A DNA stretch of 64,000 bases from Centipeda artemidis DSM 19719 (GTDB lineage: Bacteria; Bacillota; Negativicutes; Selenomonadales; Selenomonadaceae): the NCBI RefSeq assembly GCF_000426665.1, contig NZ_AUFU01000007.1, forward strand, positions 1 through 64,000, read 5' to 3'. Below, one piece after another: positions 32,209 to 41,005 of the stretch. The notes under the pieces were generated by a model. It had not been told where the DNA came from, ran no database searches, and worked only from the letters and a program-made list of their open reading frames with translations. A program made the position numbers and the translations under genes. Positions within the stretch are counted from its first letter, which is position 1. The number at the start of each line of letters is the position of its first letter.

Positions 32209-32741
32209 GCTGTCACCGCCGCTTTCTCCTTTGCCGCCCACGCCGCGCGCTCTGCCGCGACGCGTTCGGGATGCAGGATCTTTTCCCGCAGCTTCAGCAT
32301 CCCGTCCATCAGCGCCTCGGGACGCGGCGGGCAGCCCGGGATGTAGACGTCCACGGGCAGGATGTCGTCGATGCCCGGGACGACGGAATACGAGTCGGCG
32401 AAAGGGCCGCCCGCAATCGTGCATGCGCCCATCGCAATGACGTATTTCGGCTCGGGCATCTGCTCGTAGAGCCGCACGATCGGCTCCGCCATCTTCCACG
32501 TCAGTGTCCCCGCCACGATGAGCAGATCCGCCTGCCGCGGGCAGGGACGGAACACCTCGTAGCCGAACCGCGCGAGATCGAACCGCGCCGTCGCCGTGCT
32601 CATCATCTCGATCGCACAACAGGCAAGTCCTGAGGACAGCGGCCAGATGGAGCTTGCGTGCGCCCAGCGAAAGAGCTGATCGATTTTTACGACGAATACA
32701 TTGTGCCGCAGCGATTCCGGCACGCGCTCCGCTATCTCCAT
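32205..32741 (-). CDS. nuoB: complex I subunit B (N2 [4Fe-4S] subunit)
   Basis: Holds the terminal cluster N2, which reduces quinone. The four ligands are Cys41 and Cys42 ([10 protein letters not shown]), Cys107 (GACTIAGG) and Cys137 (PGCPPRPE). 178 residues from ATG 32741, chosen because AAAGGGGG precedes it; the upstream extension lies inside nuoA. It overlaps the end of nuoA by 10 bp. The C-terminal 25 residues ([19 protein letters not shown]) are Ala/Lys rich, echoing the nuoI tail. Confidence 0.95.
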   Translation of the reverse strand: MEIAERVPESLRHNVFVVKIDQLFRWAHASSIWPLSSGLACCAIEMMSTATARFDLARFGYEVFRPCPRQADLLIVAGTLTWKMAEPIVRLYEQMPEPKYVIAMGACTIAGGPFADSYSVVPGIDDILPVDVYIPGCPPRPEALMDGMLKLREKILHPERVAAERAAWAAKEKAAVTA

Positions 32742-33085
32742 GTCAGATCCCCCTTTCGCCACGCATAGCCGAGTCCGAGCGCGAGAATGCCGACGAATAC
32801 GAACATCTCTATGAGCGCAAACACTCCGAGCATCCGGAACTCGACCGCCCATGGATAGAGGAATACCGTCTCGATGTCAAACACGATGAACAGCAGCGCA
32901 TAGAGGAAATATCCCGCGCGGAACTGCACATACGGCGACCCGACCGGATCGACGCCGCACTCATACGGAATGTACTTCTGCGGCGACGGACGGCGCGGCT
33001 GCAAGAGGAACGCAGGCCCCAGCGCCATCACGGGAAACGCGAGCGCAACCAAGAGGAAAACACCAAGACTCCCATACTCTCCCAT
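32732..33085 (-). CDS. nuoA: complex I subunit A
   Basis: A small membrane subunit of 117 residues with three helices. The conserved loop reads [20 protein letters not shown] with the quinone-site Cys, followed by [28 protein letters not shown] precedes ATG 33085. It is the first gene of the 11-gene complex I operon A-B-C-D-H-I-J-K-L-M-N, read on the minus strand to 23171. The likely promoter lies about 150 bp upstream. Confidence 0.95.
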   Translation of the reverse strand: MGEYGSLGVFLLVALAFPVMALGPAFLLQPRRPSPQKYIPYECGVDPVGSPYVQFRAGYFLYALLFIVFDIETVFLYPWAVEFRMLGVFALIEMFVFVGILALGLGYAWRKGDLTWR

Positions 33086-33235
33086 ACACAGACCCTCCTT
33101 GTATTAAGATATAAAATAAATACATAGGAAAAACAAATAATCATAAACAATACACAACGGATAAAAAATTATGCTGAAACCGTTCATTCTAAATCAGATT
33201 TATAACAGGCGGCTGCAACAATAAAGTCCATGTAT

Positions 33236-33264
33236 AATATACCGAAAAAAATCTATATTGACAA
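33236..33264 (-). promoter_or_regulatory. candidate promoter of the nuo operon
   Basis: On the minus strand TTGTCA (33259-33264), a 17-bp spacer and TATATT (33236-33241). The untranslated leader would be about 145 nt and AT-rich, with no riboswitch I recognise. Confidence 0.55.
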
Positions 33265-33293
33265 GGATAATTCATGAGGAAAGTATTATTTAT

Positions 33294-33306
33294 AATGAAT
33301 CTCATT
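33294..33306. promoter_or_regulatory. palindrome upstream of the nuo promoter (possible regulator site)
   Basis: AATGA-ATC-TCATT is a perfect 5-bp inverted repeat 30 bp upstream of the -35 box. It shares the half-site TCTCATT/ATCTCAT with palindromes before tonB and ndh. Confidence 0.3.
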
Positions 33307-33566
33307 CATGTATATTAACTGTGTAAATATTCCTTCACAAACGTTATTCCGTCATAAATCGTTAAGAGGAGTGCATAAGTCGATACAATCACAAAGATGT
33401 ACATGCCAAATCCGCACGGAACGACTTGTTGAGCCGCAAACGATGTGCCGTTTGGTATCCGCCGCAGCCATTTTTAAGCCCCGCTTTTTTGGCAAGGCGG
33501 ATGCCGAAGCGGCGTTAAACATATCCGAGGGGATATATTTCCCCATAAGCTGTGCAGCTCTTACAA
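33307..33566. other. intergenic region between nuoA and trpA; possible decayed transposon protein end
   Basis: The 548-bp gap 33086-33633 holds the nuo promoter, this stretch and the trp terminator. The plus strand at about 33390-33530 reads SQRCTCQIRTERLVEPQT and then ADAEAALNISEGI, faintly like the zinc-ribbon end of TnpB proteins. There is no intact gene, and I see no ribosome site worth naming. Confidence 0.25.
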
Positions 33567-33616
33567 TAAAAAAGGCTTACCGTACGAATATGTTAAAACA
33601 TATTTGTACGGCAGCC
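33567..33616 (-). terminator. terminator of the trp operon
   Basis: On the minus strand GGCT...CCGTAC(A)AATATGTT pairs with AACATATT(C)GTACGG...AGCC, about 19 bp with one wobble and a 2-nt loop, followed by TTTTTTATT. It lies 18 bp after the trpA stop. Confidence 0.88.
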
Positions 33617-33633
33617 CCGGTTCAATTTTTTAT

Positions 33634-34419
33634 TTATGCATCCAATGCCTTTCGCATCTCGGCGATGAGACGGATGCCGCCGTCAATATCGCCCTCGATG
33701 ATGCGCTTTACGACTGCGCTGCCGACAATGACGCCGTCCGCCTGCCTGGCAGCGCGCACCGCAGCGTCAGGCGTACCGATGCCGAACCCGATCGCGAGCG
33801 GCACATTCGTATAGCGGCGCGCCGCCGCGCAGACGCGCCCGATGACGCAGTAATCGATCTCCTTTACCCCCGTGACGCCGTAGTTCGAGACGCAGTAGAC
33901 GAACCCCGCCGCGTCCCTGCACGTCTCCTCCATGCGCTCCTCGGTCGTGCCGGGCGTGATGAATTCGGTCAGCGTGAAATCATGCGCCGCACAGACCGCG
34001 CGCATCTCGGCGGACTCCTCGTGCGGAACATCGGGGAGAATCACGCCGTCCATGCCCGCCGCGCTGAAATCCGCAACGAATTTTTCAAATCCATAGTGAT
34101 GCACCATATTGATGTAGCCCATGCCGATGAGCGGGATCTCCGAGTGTTTCCGAATCTCCTTGACAATATCGAGCGCCTTTTTCAGCGTCATGCCCTGTTT
34201 GAGCGCCATGACGCTCGCCTCTTGGATGACGGGGCCGTCCGCCATCGGGTCGGAGAACGGCAGACCGAGCTCGATCACATCCGCGCCCGCTTCCTCTGCG
34301 CGGCGGATAATATCGACGGTCTCCTCCGCATTCGGGCAGCCCGCCGTGATGTAGATATAGAGTCCCTTGCGCCCCTCTTTGCGCAGCTTCGCTAGTTTTT
34401 CATTCAGACGCTTGCTCAT
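33634..34419 (-). CDS. trpA: tryptophan synthase alpha chain
   Basis: Cleaves indole-3-glycerol phosphate to indole, which tunnels to the beta chain. A 261-residue TIM barrel with catalytic Glu50 and Asp61 in [30 protein letters not shown] and [10 protein letters not shown] form the phosphate-binding end. Its ATG overlaps the trpB stop (ATGA), so the two subunits are coupled. It is the last gene of trpF-trpC-trpB-trpA and is followed by a strong terminator. Confidence 0.96.
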   Translation of the reverse strand: MSKRLNEKLAKLRKEGRKGLYIYITAGCPNAEETVDIIRRAEEAGADVIELGLPFSDPMADGPVIQEASVMALKQGMTLKKALDIVKEIRKHSEIPLIGMGYINMVHHYGFEKFVADFSAAGMDGVILPDVPHEESAEMRAVCAAHDFTLTEFITPGTTEERMEETCRDAAGFVYCVSNYGVTGVKEIDYCVIGRVCAAARRYTNVPLAIGFGIGTPDAAVRAARQADGVIVGSAVVKRIIEGDIDGGIRLIAEMRKALDA

Positions 34420-35603
34420 GCGATGTCCTCCCCCAGCTCCTTTGCGACCATTTGGACGTCCTTATCGCCGCGTCCCGAGAGACAGACGACGACGTTCTCG
34501 CCCGCCTTCGTCTGCGGCATCAGCGTCTCGAGATAGGCGAGCGCGTGCGAGCTTTCGAGCGCAGGGATGATGCCCTCGATGCGCGAGAGCCTTTGGAACG
34601 CCGCGAGCGCCTGTGCATCCGTCACTGAGACGTAGGTCACGATGCCCTGATCCTTGAAAAAGGAATGCTCGGGACCGACGCCCGGGTAGTCCAGCCCCGC
34701 CGAGATGCTGTATGCCTCGACGACCTGTCCGTCATCGTCTTGGAGGAGGTAGCTGTATGCGCCGTGCAGGATACCGGGCGTGCCCGCGCCGCTGAGCGTC
34801 TTGGCGTTGTCGCCGTCCTCATCGCCGCGTCCGCCGCCCTCCACGCAGAACTTCTTCACATTCGCGTCGCCCCGGAAATCATAGAACGTCCCGATGGCAT
34901 TGCTTCCGCCGCCGATGCACGCGACGAGATAGTCGGGCTTTGCATCGAACGCCTCCGCCGACTGCGCGCGAATCTCCTCGCCGATGACCTTTTGGAAGTC
35001 GCGCACCATCTCCGGATAGGGGTGCGGCCCCACGGCAGAGCCGATGACGTAGTAGGTATCCGTGATGTTTGTCGCCCAGTAGCGGATCGCCTCGCTCGTC
35101 GCGTCCTTCAGCGTGCCCGTGCCGCTCGATACGGGGATGACCGTTGCCCCGAGGAGACGCATACGGAACACGTTGAGCCGCTGACGCTCCACGTCTAGCT
35201 CTCCCATAAAGATGTGGCACTCCATACCGAAGAGTGCCGCTACCGTCGCCGTCGCGACGCCGTGCTGCCCCGCGCCCGTTTCCGCGACGATGCGCTTCTT
35301 GCCCATGCGCTGTGCGAGGAGCGCCTGGCCGAGCGCGTTGTTGATCTTGTGCGCCCCCGTGTGCAGCAGATCCTCACGTTTGAGGTAGATGTTCGCCTTG
35401 CCGTAATGCTTCGTCAGACGCTCCGCGAAATAGAGATTCGTCGGACGCCCCGCGTAGTTCGTCAGATATTTCTGGAACTCGGCGCGAAATTCCGCGTCCT
35501 CGCGGTATTTCAAATACGCTTCTTCCAGCTCGTTCAGCGCGGGCATCACGATCTCGGGTACATATTGTCCGCCGTATGCGCCGAATCTTCCCTTTTTACT
35601 CAT
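34416..35603 (-). CDS. trpB: tryptophan synthase beta chain
   Basis: PLP enzyme that joins indole and serine to make tryptophan, 395 residues. The PLP lysine is Lys86 in [13 protein letters not shown]. The active-site Glu lies in [10 protein letters not shown] and the PLP-phosphate loop is GGGSNAIG. N-terminal [20 protein letters not shown] marks it as the TrpB1 form that pairs with TrpA. Its start overlaps the trpC stop as ATGA. The protein is complete and ordinary. Confidence 0.97.
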   Translation of the reverse strand: MSKKGRFGAYGGQYVPEIVMPALNELEEAYLKYREDAEFRAEFQKYLTNYAGRPTNLYFAERLTKHYGKANIYLKREDLLHTGAHKINNALGQALLAQRMGKKRIVAETGAGQHGVATATVAALFGMECHIFMGELDVERQRLNVFRMRLLGATVIPVSSGTGTLKDATSEAIRYWATNITDTYYVIGSAVGPHPYPEMVRDFQKVIGEEIRAQSAEAFDAKPDYLVACIGGGSNAIGTFYDFRGDANVKKFCVEGGGRGDEDGDNAKTLSGAGTPGILHGAYSYLLQDDDGQVVEAYSISAGLDYPGVGPEHSFFKDQGIVTYVSVTDAQALAAFQRLSRIEGIIPALESSHALAYLETLMPQTKAGENVVVCLSGRGDKDVQMVAKELGEDIA

Positions 35604-36391
35604 AGCTCATGCTCCTTTGTCCCCAATGTGCTCAGTTCTTTCGCAAATGCCCCGACATCCGCCGCCTTCACCAGTCCCTCGCCGACGAGCACGCCGCGGC
35701 AGCCCGCATCACGCACTCGTGCGGCGTCCTCCACGTTGAAAATGCCGCTCTCGCTGATGAGCGTGCGCGCCGTATCCGCGTATGGGAGGAGGTCGATCGT
35801 CGTCTGCACGCTCGTCTCGAACGTCACGAGGTTGCGGTTGTTGATGCCGATGAACTCTGCGGGCGTCTCCTGTGCCGCCGCGAGATCCGCGCGGTCATGC
35901 ACCTCGACGAGCGCGTCCATGCCGAGACTCCATGTAAGGAAGAGCAGTTCCTTCAGCGCCGCGGGCGTCAGGATGCGTACGATGAGGAGCACGGCGTCCG
36001 CCCCAAGCGCCCTTGCTTCATATACTTGATAAGGGTCGATGATAAAGTCCTTGCGCAGGAGCGGCGTATCGACGAGCGCGCGCACGGCGGCAAAATCCGC
36101 GTTGCTCCCGAGGAAATGCGGGTCGGTGTGCACCGAGAGTACCGCCGCCCCTGCCGCCGCGTATATCTCGGCGAGCTCCGTCACCGTGTGCGCCGTCGTC
36201 AGGCGTCCCTTTGCGGGCGACTGTAATTTGCACTCGGCAATCAGCCCCCACCCGTGCCGGCGAAAATGCTCCGCCATACGGAACGTCCCGCACTTTATAT
36301 CTTTCTTGAGCGTTTCGAGCGGCACATCGCGCTTTGCCGCCGCGACGATCCCGCGTTTTTTTTCGACAATCTCAGCCAATAGGTCACGCAT
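35600..36391 (-). CDS. trpC: indole-3-glycerol-phosphate synthase
   Basis: Closes the indole ring from carboxyphenylamino-deoxyribulose phosphate. 263 residues, TIM barrel. It shows [12 protein letters not shown] (family ECKxxSPSxG, here with Ala in place of Ser), [20 protein letters not shown] with catalytic Lys, NNRNLVTFE and ISESGIF. ATG 36391 follows GGAGG; the in-frame extension to 36466 overlaps trpF and is rejected. A 71-bp gap separates it from trpF, the widest in this operon. Confidence 0.95.
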   Translation of the reverse strand: MRDLLAEIVEKKRGIVAAAKRDVPLETLKKDIKCGTFRMAEHFRRHGWGLIAECKLQSPAKGRLTTAHTVTELAEIYAAAGAAVLSVHTDPHFLGSNADFAAVRALVDTPLLRKDFIIDPYQVYEARALGADAVLLIVRILTPAALKELLFLTWSLGMDALVEVHDRADLAAAQETPAEFIGINNRNLVTFETSVQTTIDLLPYADTARTLISESGIFNVEDAARVRDAGCRGVLVGEGLVKAADVGAFAKELSTLGTKEHEL

Positions 36392-36462
36392 GAACGTACC
36401 TCCTCTGCGAATCCTCCGAAGCGCGGCGCGCCCCTCTATCTTAGTGGAGTTGCGCATATTTG

Positions 36463-37095
36463 TCAATCATGCCCACGGGATTCGGACGCGCCCGCGCGTA
36501 CCGCCGCCATGAACACTGCGATTTTTGCGATAGATTTCTCCCCGTTTTCTTCCAGACCGCCCGACACGTCGAGACCGAACGGATGAAAGATCTCGATCGC
36601 CGCGCGCGCATTCTCCGCTGTGAGCCCGCCCGCGATGAGGACGGGCTTTGTCACGCGCGCGATCTCACGCGCGGCATCCTCCCACGCGAACGCCGCGCCC
36701 GTTCCGCCCGCCGCCCCCGGCGCGTAGCTGTCCACGAGGATGATCTCGGCGGGATAGGCGTTCGCCGTGTCCGCGTCGAAGTCGTCGCCATAGCGGTACG
36801 CCTTGATGACGGGGCGCTCCACCCGGCGCGCCGTCTCCGCAGGCTCATGCCCGTGGAGCTGTATGTAGTCCAGCCCGCAGTACGCGGCGATCTCGTTCAT
36901 CTCCGCGGGGTCGGTATCGACAAAGACGCCGACCTTCTTCACCACGTCCACCGCCGCGCAGATCGAGCGCGCATCTTTGGGCGTGATATACCGCCTGCTC
37001 TCCCGCGCAAAAATAAATCCGATGTAATCCGCACCCGCATCACGCGCCGCGCGCGCCGCCGCAAGCGACCTCATCCCGCACATCTTGACCCGCAT
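36463..37095 (-). CDS. trpF: phosphoribosylanthranilate isomerase
   Basis: Isomerises phosphoribosylanthranilate, the step before TrpC. 210 residues, TIM barrel. The start MRVKMCGMRSLAAARAARDA carries the catalytic Cys (VKMCG, the family KICG). GADYIGFIFARESRRYI, VGVFVDT, DYIQLHGHE and the C-terminal GLDVSGGLEENGEKS follow, with the catalytic Asp in the LDVSGG region. ATG 37095 follows GGAGG. It is the first gene of the operon. trpE, trpG and trpD are not in the window, so the pathway is split. Confidence 0.95.
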   Translation of the reverse strand: MRVKMCGMRSLAAARAARDAGADYIGFIFARESRRYITPKDARSICAAVDVVKKVGVFVDTDPAEMNEIAAYCGLDYIQLHGHEPAETARRVERPVIKAYRYGDDFDADTANAYPAEIILVDSYAPGAAGGTGAAFAWEDAAREIARVTKPVLIAGGLTAENARAAIEIFHPFGLDVSGGLEENGEKSIAKIAVFMAAVRAGASESRGHD

Positions 37096-37118
37096 CGCGA
37101 TAACCTCCTCACGTCTCC

Positions 37119-37147
37119 ATCTTAAAGACGTCCGGCACATTTGTCAA
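37119..37147 (-). promoter_or_regulatory. promoter of trpFCBA
   Basis: On the minus strand a consensus TTGACA (37142-37147), a 17-bp spacer and TAAGAT (37119-37124). Transcription would begin about 17 nt before the trpF ATG, which leaves no room for an attenuator or T-box. Confidence 0.75.
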
Positions 37148-37200
37148 ACAAGCGCGCCCCGTAACATACCGGCGGCAATGTATGAAAAGGATTTCCATAG

Positions 37201-37240
37201 AAAAACGGGGGCACTGCATATTCTTTATGCAGTGTCCCCG
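37201..37240 (-). terminator. terminator after the secreted Met/His-rich protein gene
   Basis: On the minus strand CGGGGACACTGCATA pairs with TATGCAGTGCCCCCG, with one bulge, followed by TTTTT. It lies 22 bp after the stop codon. Confidence 0.85.
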
Positions 37241-37262
37241 CAGCCGGGCATCCTTGGAAGGA

Positions 37263-37940
37263 TTATTTCTTCACCGGCATATCACGCATCGGCGGGAAGT
37301 CCGGTCGATCCGACTTCAGCATATTCTTATCGACGCCGAACTCATCGGCAATCTCTCCCCACCCCTTATTGTCCTTCTTTTGGTTCAGTACGGACAGGAT
37401 ATCCTTGTGTGCGGCTTTCGCAATCACACCTGCCATCTCGATGTCATGCGGCTCATAGCCCTTCTGCAGAAGGTCGCGCGCCGTATTTTCATCTACATCG
37501 CCGCGCATACTGATGTGCAGTACCGCCATGTCCATTAGTCCCGCTTGGAGCTGTTTATCCGTGATGCCGAGGGTGTCGACGATCTGCGGCCAGTCCTTCC
37601 CCTTTGCCTTCATCTGCATAATACTCGGGAACGGTTTTCCGGAGAGCTTTGCAAGCATCGCTCCCTGCCCGATGTCAAAGAGATCCGTCTTCTTCGCAAT
37701 CTCCTGTTTGACTTCCGTTTCACTGACGCCAAAGACCTCCGAAACATATTTTGCCTGCTCATCCGCAGACATTTGAACCTGGGGGTGTTTGTCCATCTTC
37801 ATCTCTGTCTGCTGCGTCGGCATTCCATGCCCCCCTTGTTCGGTACTGTTCGCGTACGCGAGCGAGCCGAAACTTGCGCTGAGAATCGCAGCGCCGAGCG
37901 TCATGCCAATCAAGTTTTTTCTTACAGATCTCTTCATCAT
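37263..37940 (-). CDS. secreted protein of unknown function with helical repeats
   Basis: A 225-residue protein with a signal peptide (MMKRSVRKNLIGMTLGAAIL through an AYA-like cleavage site near residue 30). The mature N-terminus is rich in Met, His and Gln (HGMPTQQTEMKMDKHPQVQM), which might bind metal (inference). Three similar helical units follow: SEVFGVSETEVKQ, DWPQIVDTLGITDKQL and GWGEIADEFGVDKNML. I do not recognise a named family. ATG 37940 follows AAAGG. It lies between the trp operon and the siderophore-uptake operon and has its own terminator. Confidence 0.7.
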   Translation of the reverse strand: MMKRSVRKNLIGMTLGAAILSASFGSLAYANSTEQGGHGMPTQQTEMKMDKHPQVQMSADEQAKYVSEVFGVSETEVKQEIAKKTDLFDIGQGAMLAKLSGKPFPSIMQMKAKGKDWPQIVDTLGITDKQLQAGLMDMAVLHISMRGDVDENTARDLLQKGYEPHDIEMAGVIAKAAHKDILSVLNQKKDNKGWGEIADEFGVDKNMLKSDRPDFPPMRDMPVKK

Positions 37941-38075
37941 AAACCACACCTTTCTGCGGAAATCTCCGATGGGATCGAAGGATCTCCGTCATTCCTTGTA
38001 TGGTATTAGTATAGAAACCTGTTGTTAAGGGCGCTTGAAGGGGGCATTAAACTTTAATTGAACGTCTGCGCCGTA

Positions 38076-39182
38076 TCATTGCCGTTCCATATCCTCCGCG
38101 AGGGCATCCATCGCCCGCTCGCGCGAGATGATGCCATGCGCGTTCCAGATCATCGAGTCCACCTCGAGCATATGCCCCGCGCGCACGGCGGGCACGCTTT
38201 GCCACAGGGGATCGAGCCGCATCGCCGCAAATCGTTTTTTCGCAATCGCACTGCTCTGTCTGCTGCTCGGGCCGAATCCCGCGCTGATGAGCAGGTAATC
38301 CGTTTGCAGATCGGGCAGGAGCTCGAGCGAGATCGCGTTGTTCTGCTCGTTCCCGTCGATGTCGATCACCATCTGCGGCGGGCGCAGGTTCAGCAGCTCG
38401 TACATGAACCTGTTGATGTCGTTCGTCGCATACGGATAGAGCCGCACTTCCTTGTTCATGATGCGCAGGAGCGCGACCGTCGCATCGCCGATATGCCCCT
38501 TGATGCGGATGCGGTCGCGCTTTGCCGTATCGTAAAATTGCCGCAGGCGCACCTCGCCGTCCGCGGGACGCGCGAGGACGAGCGAGAGCGCGAGCAGGGT
38601 ACGCTCGTAGTCGCGCAGGTCAAATGCCGCGACGGGCGCGATCTTCGAGAGGTCGTCGTAAACTCCCTTGCCGAAGCTGTCGCGCATGACGATGAGATCG
38701 GGCTTCGCCGCCTGCACCTGCTCAAGGTTGATCGTCTTGTTCTCGTCGTTGATGCTGATGCGCATGACGCCGCGCGCCGCGAGCTCCTCATGCAGATAGT
38801 ACGCGGGAAAATCGTAGGCGGCGGCCATGGGCGCGTCGAGCGCGAGCATGGGATCTTCGAGGCGGATGCAGACGATGCGCAGGGGCGCGTCCGGCAGTAC
38901 CGTCTCGCCGAATTTATGCTTTAGAATGCGCCGTCCGTCCTCAACGCGGTAAAGCTTTTCCGCCGCCTTGCGTTTGTCTGTGAGCCGCGCGGCAAATTCC
39001 GCGTCGATCGCCGCCGGCGTATCGGCGCGCAGCACGGCGGGATCGAACCGGCGCAGTTTTTTCACCGTCTCCTGCGCCTTTTCCGATTTCTCCCCGCGAA
39101 TATCGGGCTGTCCACACCCGGACGCCGCAAATAGAGCGAGGACGCACAGACCTGCCGCAAGCAATTTTCTCCCGCGCATCAT
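38076..39182 (-). CDS. iron-siderophore ABC transporter, substrate-binding lipoprotein
   Basis: Periplasmic binding lipoprotein for an iron complex, 368 residues. MMRGRKLLAAGLCVLALFAA then SGC is a lipoprotein signal with the acylated Cys. The body is of the FecB/FepB type (PDLIVMRDSFGKGVYDDLSK, SIAPVAAFDL-like clamp). It binds the ferric complex released by the TonB-dependent receptor. ATG 39182 overlaps the ATPase stop (ATGA); a much longer frame to 39536 lies inside the ATPase gene and is rejected. It is the last gene of the operon, an unusual place for the binding protein, which often comes first. Confidence 0.88.
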   Translation of the reverse strand: MMRGRKLLAAGLCVLALFAASGCGQPDIRGEKSEKAQETVKKLRRFDPAVLRADTPAAIDAEFAARLTDKRKAAEKLYRVEDGRRILKHKFGETVLPDAPLRIVCIRLEDPMLALDAPMAAAYDFPAYYLHEELAARGVMRISINDENKTINLEQVQAAKPDLIVMRDSFGKGVYDDLSKIAPVAAFDLRDYERTLLALSLVLARPADGEVRLRQFYDTAKRDRIRIKGHIGDATVALLRIMNKEVRLYPYATNDINRFMYELLNLRPPQMVIDIDGNEQNNAISLELLPDLQTDYLLISAGFGPSSRQSSAIAKKRFAAMRLDPLWQSVPAVRAGHMLEVDSMIWNAHGIISRERAMDALAEDMERQ

Positions 39183-39979
39183 GCTCCGTGCTCCTCCGAT
39201 TCCATGAAATACGGGATACACAGAGGTCGCCCGCCGCGCGGATCGTTCATGATCTCCGCGTCGATGCCGAACACATCGCGCAGCATCTCCCGGTGAAACA
39301 CCTCCGCGGGCGTGCCGCAGTAGAGAATCTCCCCTTTGCACATGCCCACGAGATAGTCCGCGTACCGCGCCGCTTGGTTCAGCTCGTGCAGCACCATGAC
39401 GACCGTCTTGCCGTACGCCTCGTTCAGATGCTTGACGAGGCGCAGCACCTCCATCTGATGCGCCACGTCGAGGAAGCTCGTCGGCTCGTCGAGGAAGAGG
39501 ATCTCCGTATCCTGCGCGATCGCCATCGCGATCCACGCGCGCTGCCGCTGCCCGCCCGACATCGCGCCAATGGGACGCTGCGCGAACGCCGTCATGTCCG
39601 TCTCGGCGAGCGCCCAGTCGATTATCTCCGCATCCTTCTTCATCGTCCGTGAGAAAAAGGACGTCTTGTGCGGCGCGCGGCCATAGGAGACGAGTTCGCG
39701 CACGGTGAGTCCGTCGGGCGCCGTAGGATTCTGCGGCAGGATCGCGATCGTCTTCGCGAGCTCCCGCGGGTTCGCCGTATGCACGTCCGCCCCATCGAGG
39801 AGCACGCGCCCACCGAGCGGCGCTTGGATGCGACAGATCGTCTTGAGCAGCGTGGATTTCCCGCAGCCGTTCGCACCGATGAGCGCCGTGATCTTCCCCT
39901 CGGGAATTTCGAGCGAGAGATCCTCGATGATAACGGCGGTATCATAGCCCGCCTTTAGATGTTCTATCGTGAGTTTCAT
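39179..39979 (-). CDS. iron-siderophore ABC transporter, ATP-binding protein (FecE/FhuC-like)
   Basis: Drives import of the ferric-siderophore complex. 266 residues. Walker A is GANGCGKS (about 35-42), the Q-loop is ILPQNP, the signature is MSGGQRQRAWIAMAIAQD, Walker B is ILFLDEPTSFLD, and the switch His is in VMVLHELNQAARYAD. The C-terminal GTPAEVFHREMLRDVFGIDA is typical of the FecE/FhuC group. GGAGG precedes ATG 39979. It follows the second permease by 18 bp. Confidence 0.93.
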   Translation of the reverse strand: MKLTIEHLKAGYDTAVIIEDLSLEIPEGKITALIGANGCGKSTLLKTICRIQAPLGGRVLLDGADVHTANPRELAKTIAILPQNPTAPDGLTVRELVSYGRAPHKTSFFSRTMKKDAEIIDWALAETDMTAFAQRPIGAMSGGQRQRAWIAMAIAQDTEILFLDEPTSFLDVAHQMEVLRLVKHLNEAYGKTVVMVLHELNQAARYADYLVGMCKGEILYCGTPAEVFHREMLRDVFGIDAEIMNDPRGGRPLCIPYFMESEEHGA

Positions 39980-39997
39980 ATATTTTCACCTCCGCGC

Positions 39998-41005
39998 TCA
40001 ACCCTTGGCGCGCGCCAAGACAAATAGGAAATACGGCGCGCCGACGAGCGCGATGACGATGCCGAGCAGCATCTCCTCGGGCGCAATCACGACGCGTGCG
40101 AAATAATCCGCCGACACCACGAGCAACGCGCCGACGAGCGCCGTCATGGGGATGCTGCGCGCGTGCTGCACGCCGACAAGCCGCCGCGCGATGTGCGGGC
40201 AGAGCAGCCCGACAAAGCCGATGCTCCCGCCGATCGCAACGCATGACGCCGCGAGCGCGACCGCCGCCATCAGATACACGAATCGCGCGCGGTTCAGCGG
40301 CACGCCGAGCCCGATCGCCGTCTCGTCCGAGAGCGCGAGCACATCGAGATCCGTCCGCCGCACATAGAAAAAGAGCGTCAAAAAGAGGACGATCGGAAAG
40401 AGGAGCGCCGCATGAGACCATGTGCTGCCGAAGATGCTGCCGATGATCCACGTGTTGACCTGACTGAATTTCTCCGGGTTCAGTCGCACGATCAGCATCA
40501 TCTCGACGGCGTGAATCCCCGCTGTCAGCGAGATGCCCATGAGGACAAGCGTATGCGTCGAGAGCGTATGCCCCCGCTCATAGCTCATGCGGTAGATGAA
40601 TACCGCTGCGAGTGCCGCGCCCACGGTTGCAACAAGCGGCTGCACCCAGAGCGACGCGCTCCCCGCCGTGTCCGAAAAATAGACCAAGAGGAGAATCGCA
40701 AAGCCCGCGCCCGCATTCACGCCGAGGAGACTCGGGCTTGCGAGCTCGTTGCGCGAGATCGTCTGAAAGACCGCGCCCGAGACCGCCAGTCCCGCGCCGA
40801 TGACGACGGCGAGCACGGAGCGCACCATGCGGAAGTCGAACACCGTCAGATTCTCCTCCGCCGTCCCGCCGCCGAGCAGGATGCGCGCGATGTCACCGTA
40901 GCCCAGCTCCGTAAATCCCGAACCGAGATGCACAACGAACATAACGGCGAGGAGCACCGTGCAGCACAGGCTGTACAGATAAAAACGCTTTTGCAGTACG
41001 CTCAT
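39998..41005 (-). CDS. iron-siderophore ABC transporter permease (FecCD family), second copy
   Basis: Inner-membrane permease of the BtuC/FecCD family, 335 residues and about 10 helices. GYGDIARILLGG, ISRNELASPSLLGVNAGAGF, RLNPEKFSQVNTWIIGSIFG and GSIGFVGLLCPHIARRLVG (the cytoplasmic coupling region) mark the family. It overlaps the first permease by 4 bp (ATGA) and precedes the ATPase. The two permeases differ, so they should form a heterodimer, as in Fec/Fhu-type systems. Confidence 0.92.
   Translation of the reverse strand: MSVLQKRFYLYSLCCTVLLAVMFVVHLGSGFTELGYGDIARILLGGGTAEENLTVFDFRMVRSVLAVVIGAGLAVSGAVFQTISRNELASPSLLGVNAGAGFAILLLVYFSDTAGSASLWVQPLVATVGAALAAVFIYRMSYERGHTLSTHTLVLMGISLTAGIHAVEMMLIVRLNPEKFSQVNTWIIGSIFGSTWSHAALLFPIVLFLTLFFYVRRTDLDVLALSDETAIGLGVPLNRARFVYLMAAVALAASCVAIGGSIGFVGLLCPHIARRLVGVQHARSIPMTALVGALLVVSADYFARVVIAPEEMLLGIVIALVGAPYFLFVLARAKG

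Noticed and set aside
32209-32619. 299-residue version of NuoC
   Set aside because: The extra N-terminus is a frame-shifted reading of nuoB; ATG 32208 overlaps the nuoB stop as in the other junctions.
33308-33814. 168-codon plus-strand ORF running into the trpA region
   Set aside because: It overlaps the trp terminator and the end of trpA, has no ribosome site, and only a short stretch hints at a decayed TnpB.
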